In this document: one piece after another, positions 5,134-6,613 of the stretch
How the letters are laid out: every line of letters starts with the position of its first letter
How positions within the stretch are numbered: the first letter of the stretch is position 1
Assembly (NCBI GenBank): GCA_018066825.1
Contig: JAGPVU010000178.1
Span: forward strand, 1-6,613
Origin: Cycloclasticus sp.
Lineage (GTDB): Bacteria; Pseudomonadota; Gammaproteobacteria; Methylococcales; Cycloclasticaceae
Length of the DNA stretch: 6,613 bases
Direction of reading: 5' to 3'
Translations under genes and position numbers: made by a program
Notes under the pieces: generated by a model
What the model was told of the DNA's origin: nothing
The model's input: the letters and a program-made list of their open reading frames with translations, nothing else
Database searches by the model: none

Positions 5134-6613
5134 ATGAAAAATAATAAATGGTATACCAAGCCATTATCGGTCGCTTTTGCGTTTGCAGGGCTGATGGCTT
5201 TAATGGTACCGCAGCAAGTACTCGCTGGGATTGATACGGGGGACGATTCGCTAGAAATTAGTGGTTTTGTCGAAAATGCCACCTATATACGTAACGACGT
5301 TGGCTTATCTAAATTCCGTAATACTCTGCAACTAGAAGGCACAAAAATACTTGGTAATATCGGTGCGTTTAGCGAAGTCAGCATCAACGGCACCTTTCGT
5401 GCGACTTATGATGGCGTATATGACCTAAATTCCGATGAATACGGTGATGGTGCCGGAGGTGCGATCACGTTAAATAGCACAGCTGTTTTGCCAAGTGAAG
5501 TACCTTTGGGCGGGGGTATACCACTTGCAGCACCAATCAGCGCTTCGGGTTTAAATAATAGCGGTTTGATTGTTTTAGGCGAGCAACTACATGATGCCGA
5601 TGGCGGTGTAACCTTTGGGGTGCCTGTGCGCCCTTGTGATAAAGACTCACGGGGTTGTTTAAGTAATTACATGGACGACGATTTAGACGATTTACGTTAT
5701 ACAGATTTTAATGACCGCTGGGACTTTATTCGTGAGTTATACGTTAACGCGACGATCGATATGGATAGCGGCACTACGTTTAACCTGAGTGTGGGTAAAA
5801 AACAAGAAGTATGGGGTCGTACCGATTTATTCCGTGTTTTGGATATTATTAATCCAGTCGATTACTCACGTAACAATATCTATGATGAATTAGAGGATAT
5901 TCGTATTCCGTTATGGATGGCGACCGCAGAGTGGCAATTTGGCGCAAATAATTTGTTCGATGATATGAATCTGCAGTTTGTGTGGGTGTTTGATAAGTTC
6001 CGCCCGAGCAAATTAGGGCAGGCAGGTACGCCCAACCAAATTTTGGATGCGGGGTCACTATTCCGTGGGCTCAATAACTGTTGGGAAAATGGTTGTACAG
6101 TATCGAATTTTGCCGGTGGAGCGATTGCCACAAACTTTGGTCCGGGTGTTCTAGGTATACGTGATGTTGAGTTACCTGAGTGGTCTCTCGATAACACCCA
6201 GTTTGGCGCTAAGTTTGAAGGGGTATTGGGCGATGTTGGGTTTTCATTAAATGCATTTTATACGCGTTCGCAATTACCCTCCTTGCGTGGCGGTATTCCA
6301 TCAGACAATCCGTTTACCGGGCCTGTTGAAAGTGAGGTTTTTCCATACCTGATTTCATTTGATATGCATTTTCCAAGGGTATTTTTGGTCGGTGGTTCAT
6401 TGGATTATTATTCAGACCCGCTTAAAACAGCATTCCGTGTAGAAGCAGCTTGGACTACAGGTGAGGAGTTTGCTAACACCTTAAAACCACGCCTGTTCTC
6501 AGAATCTGAAGTGGCCCGTTGGGTGATTGGTGCGGATCACAATCTGTTTATACGCTCAATCAATAAAAACAAAGCCTTTCTGATATCTTTCCAAACCTTT
6601 GGGCAGCATATAC
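5134..6613 (+). CDS. DUF1302 family outer-membrane protein, N-terminal 493 codons (3' end outside window)
   Basis: The frame is open from the ATG at 5134 to the window edge (493 full codons plus one base). The start is fixed by AGGAG (5124-5128), five bases upstream. A Sec signal peptide is clear: basic K2-K9 region, hydrophobic core (about 11-25) and a probable cut after V29-L30-A31. The family hallmark is the block beginning W227-G-R-T-D-L-F-R and continuing D-I-I-N-P-V-D-Y-S-R to about 246, then a D-E-L-E-D-I-R-I-P-L-W stretch; another typical segment near the edge reads F-L-I-S-F-Q-T-F-G-Q-H-I (482-493). Alternating polar/hydrophobic strands through the protein agree with an outer-membrane barrel. 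Two close cysteine pairs, C168/C175 and C316/C321, and an acidic run M-D-D-D-L-D-D (180-186) probably lie in surface loops. DUF1302 genes often sit with DUF1329 and RND/MMPL genes in lipid-, steroid- or hydrocarbon-using bacteria, but the molecular function is unproven. It probably belongs to the upstream operon or is co-regulated with it. Confidence 0.85.
   Translation, partial: MKNNKWYTKPLSVAFAFAGLMALMVPQQVLAGIDTGDDSLEISGFVENATYIRNDVGLSKFRNTLQLEGTKILGNIGAFSEVSINGTFRATYDGVYDLNSDEYGDGAGGAITLNSTAVLPSEVPLGGGIPLAAPISASGLNNSGLIVLGEQLHDADGGVTFGVPVRPCDKDSRGCLSNYMDDDLDDLRYTDFNDRWDFIRELYVNATIDMDSGTTFNLSVGKKQEVWGRTDLFRVLDIINPVDYSRNNIYDELEDIRIPLWMATAEWQFGANNLFDDMNLQFVWVFDKFRPSKLGQAGTPNQILDAGSLFRGLNNCWENGCTVSNFAGGAIATNFGPGVLGIRDVELPEWSLDNTQFGAKFEGVLGDVGFSLNAFYTRSQLPSLRGGIPSDNPFTGPVESEVFPYLISFDMHFPRVFLVGGSLDYYSDPLKTAFRVEAAWTTGEEFANTLKPRLFSESEVARWVIGADHNLFIRSINKNKAFLISFQTFGQHI

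Noticed and set aside
5031..5282. 83-codon - strand frame over the DUF1302 start region
   Set aside because: It covers the strong ribosome binding site and signal peptide codons of the + strand gene and has no recognisable domain.
5849..6197. Two overlapping - strand frames (69 and 105 codons) inside the DUF1302 gene
   Set aside because: Both are antisense to the hallmark region of the DUF1302 protein, whose + strand frame is open throughout.
1..6613. CRISPR array, tRNA/rRNA gene, insertion sequence or attachment site
   Set aside because: No spaced direct repeats, no tRNA- or rRNA-like segment, no transposase frame and no terminal inverted repeats with target duplication were seen on either strand.

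Overview
The window looks like a chromosomal stretch of an AT-leaning (roughly mid-40s % GC by eye) Gram-negative bacterium. A lipoprotein, an RND-family inner-membrane protein and a beta-barrel-like DUF1302 protein require a two-membrane envelope. The combination DUF1302 + YCF48-like protein + MMPL/RND transporter, beside a desaturase and a zinc alcohol dehydrogenase, is typical of marine or lipid/steroid/hydrocarbon-using Gammaproteobacteria. That taxonomic placement is inference from gene content, not from a marker gene.

Layout. (1) Positions 1-307 hold the 3' end of a membrane fatty-acid-desaturase-type gene on the + strand. It is closed by a clear intrinsic terminator (329-355), which lies in the 58-bp gap before the convergent end of the next gene. 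(2) Positions 366-1427, - strand, encode a complete medium-chain zinc-dependent alcohol dehydrogenase. (3) Positions 1428-1635 form a divergent, AT-rich regulatory region. It holds an unusual alternating TGATAA/TTATCA palindrome, a CTAGAC-N15-GTCTAG inverted repeat and, facing right, a near-consensus sigma-54 (RpoN) promoter about 40 bp before the next gene. (4) Positions 1636-4969 are a tightly coupled pair: a lipoprotein predicted to be a YCF48/Asp-box beta-propeller, then a 779-residue MMPL-type RND protein whose GTG start follows the lipoprotein stop after one base. (5) Positions 4970-5133 are a 164-bp gap with repeated TATACC/GGTATA elements and no convincing terminator. (6) From 5134 to the window end runs the first 493 codons of a DUF1302 outer-membrane-type protein with a signal peptide; its 3' end lies outside.

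Working model (inference). The lipoprotein, RND protein and DUF1302 protein form one envelope-spanning module that moves a hydrophobic molecule (lipid, sterol, hydrocarbon or derivative) across or between the two membranes. Its transcription probably depends on RpoN and an enhancer-binding activator acting at the upstream inverted repeats. The flanking desaturase and dehydrogenase are plausible enzymes for the same class of substrate, but they lie on the other side of the regulatory region and nothing in the sequence proves a shared pathway. The substrate and direction of transport cannot be read from the sequence.
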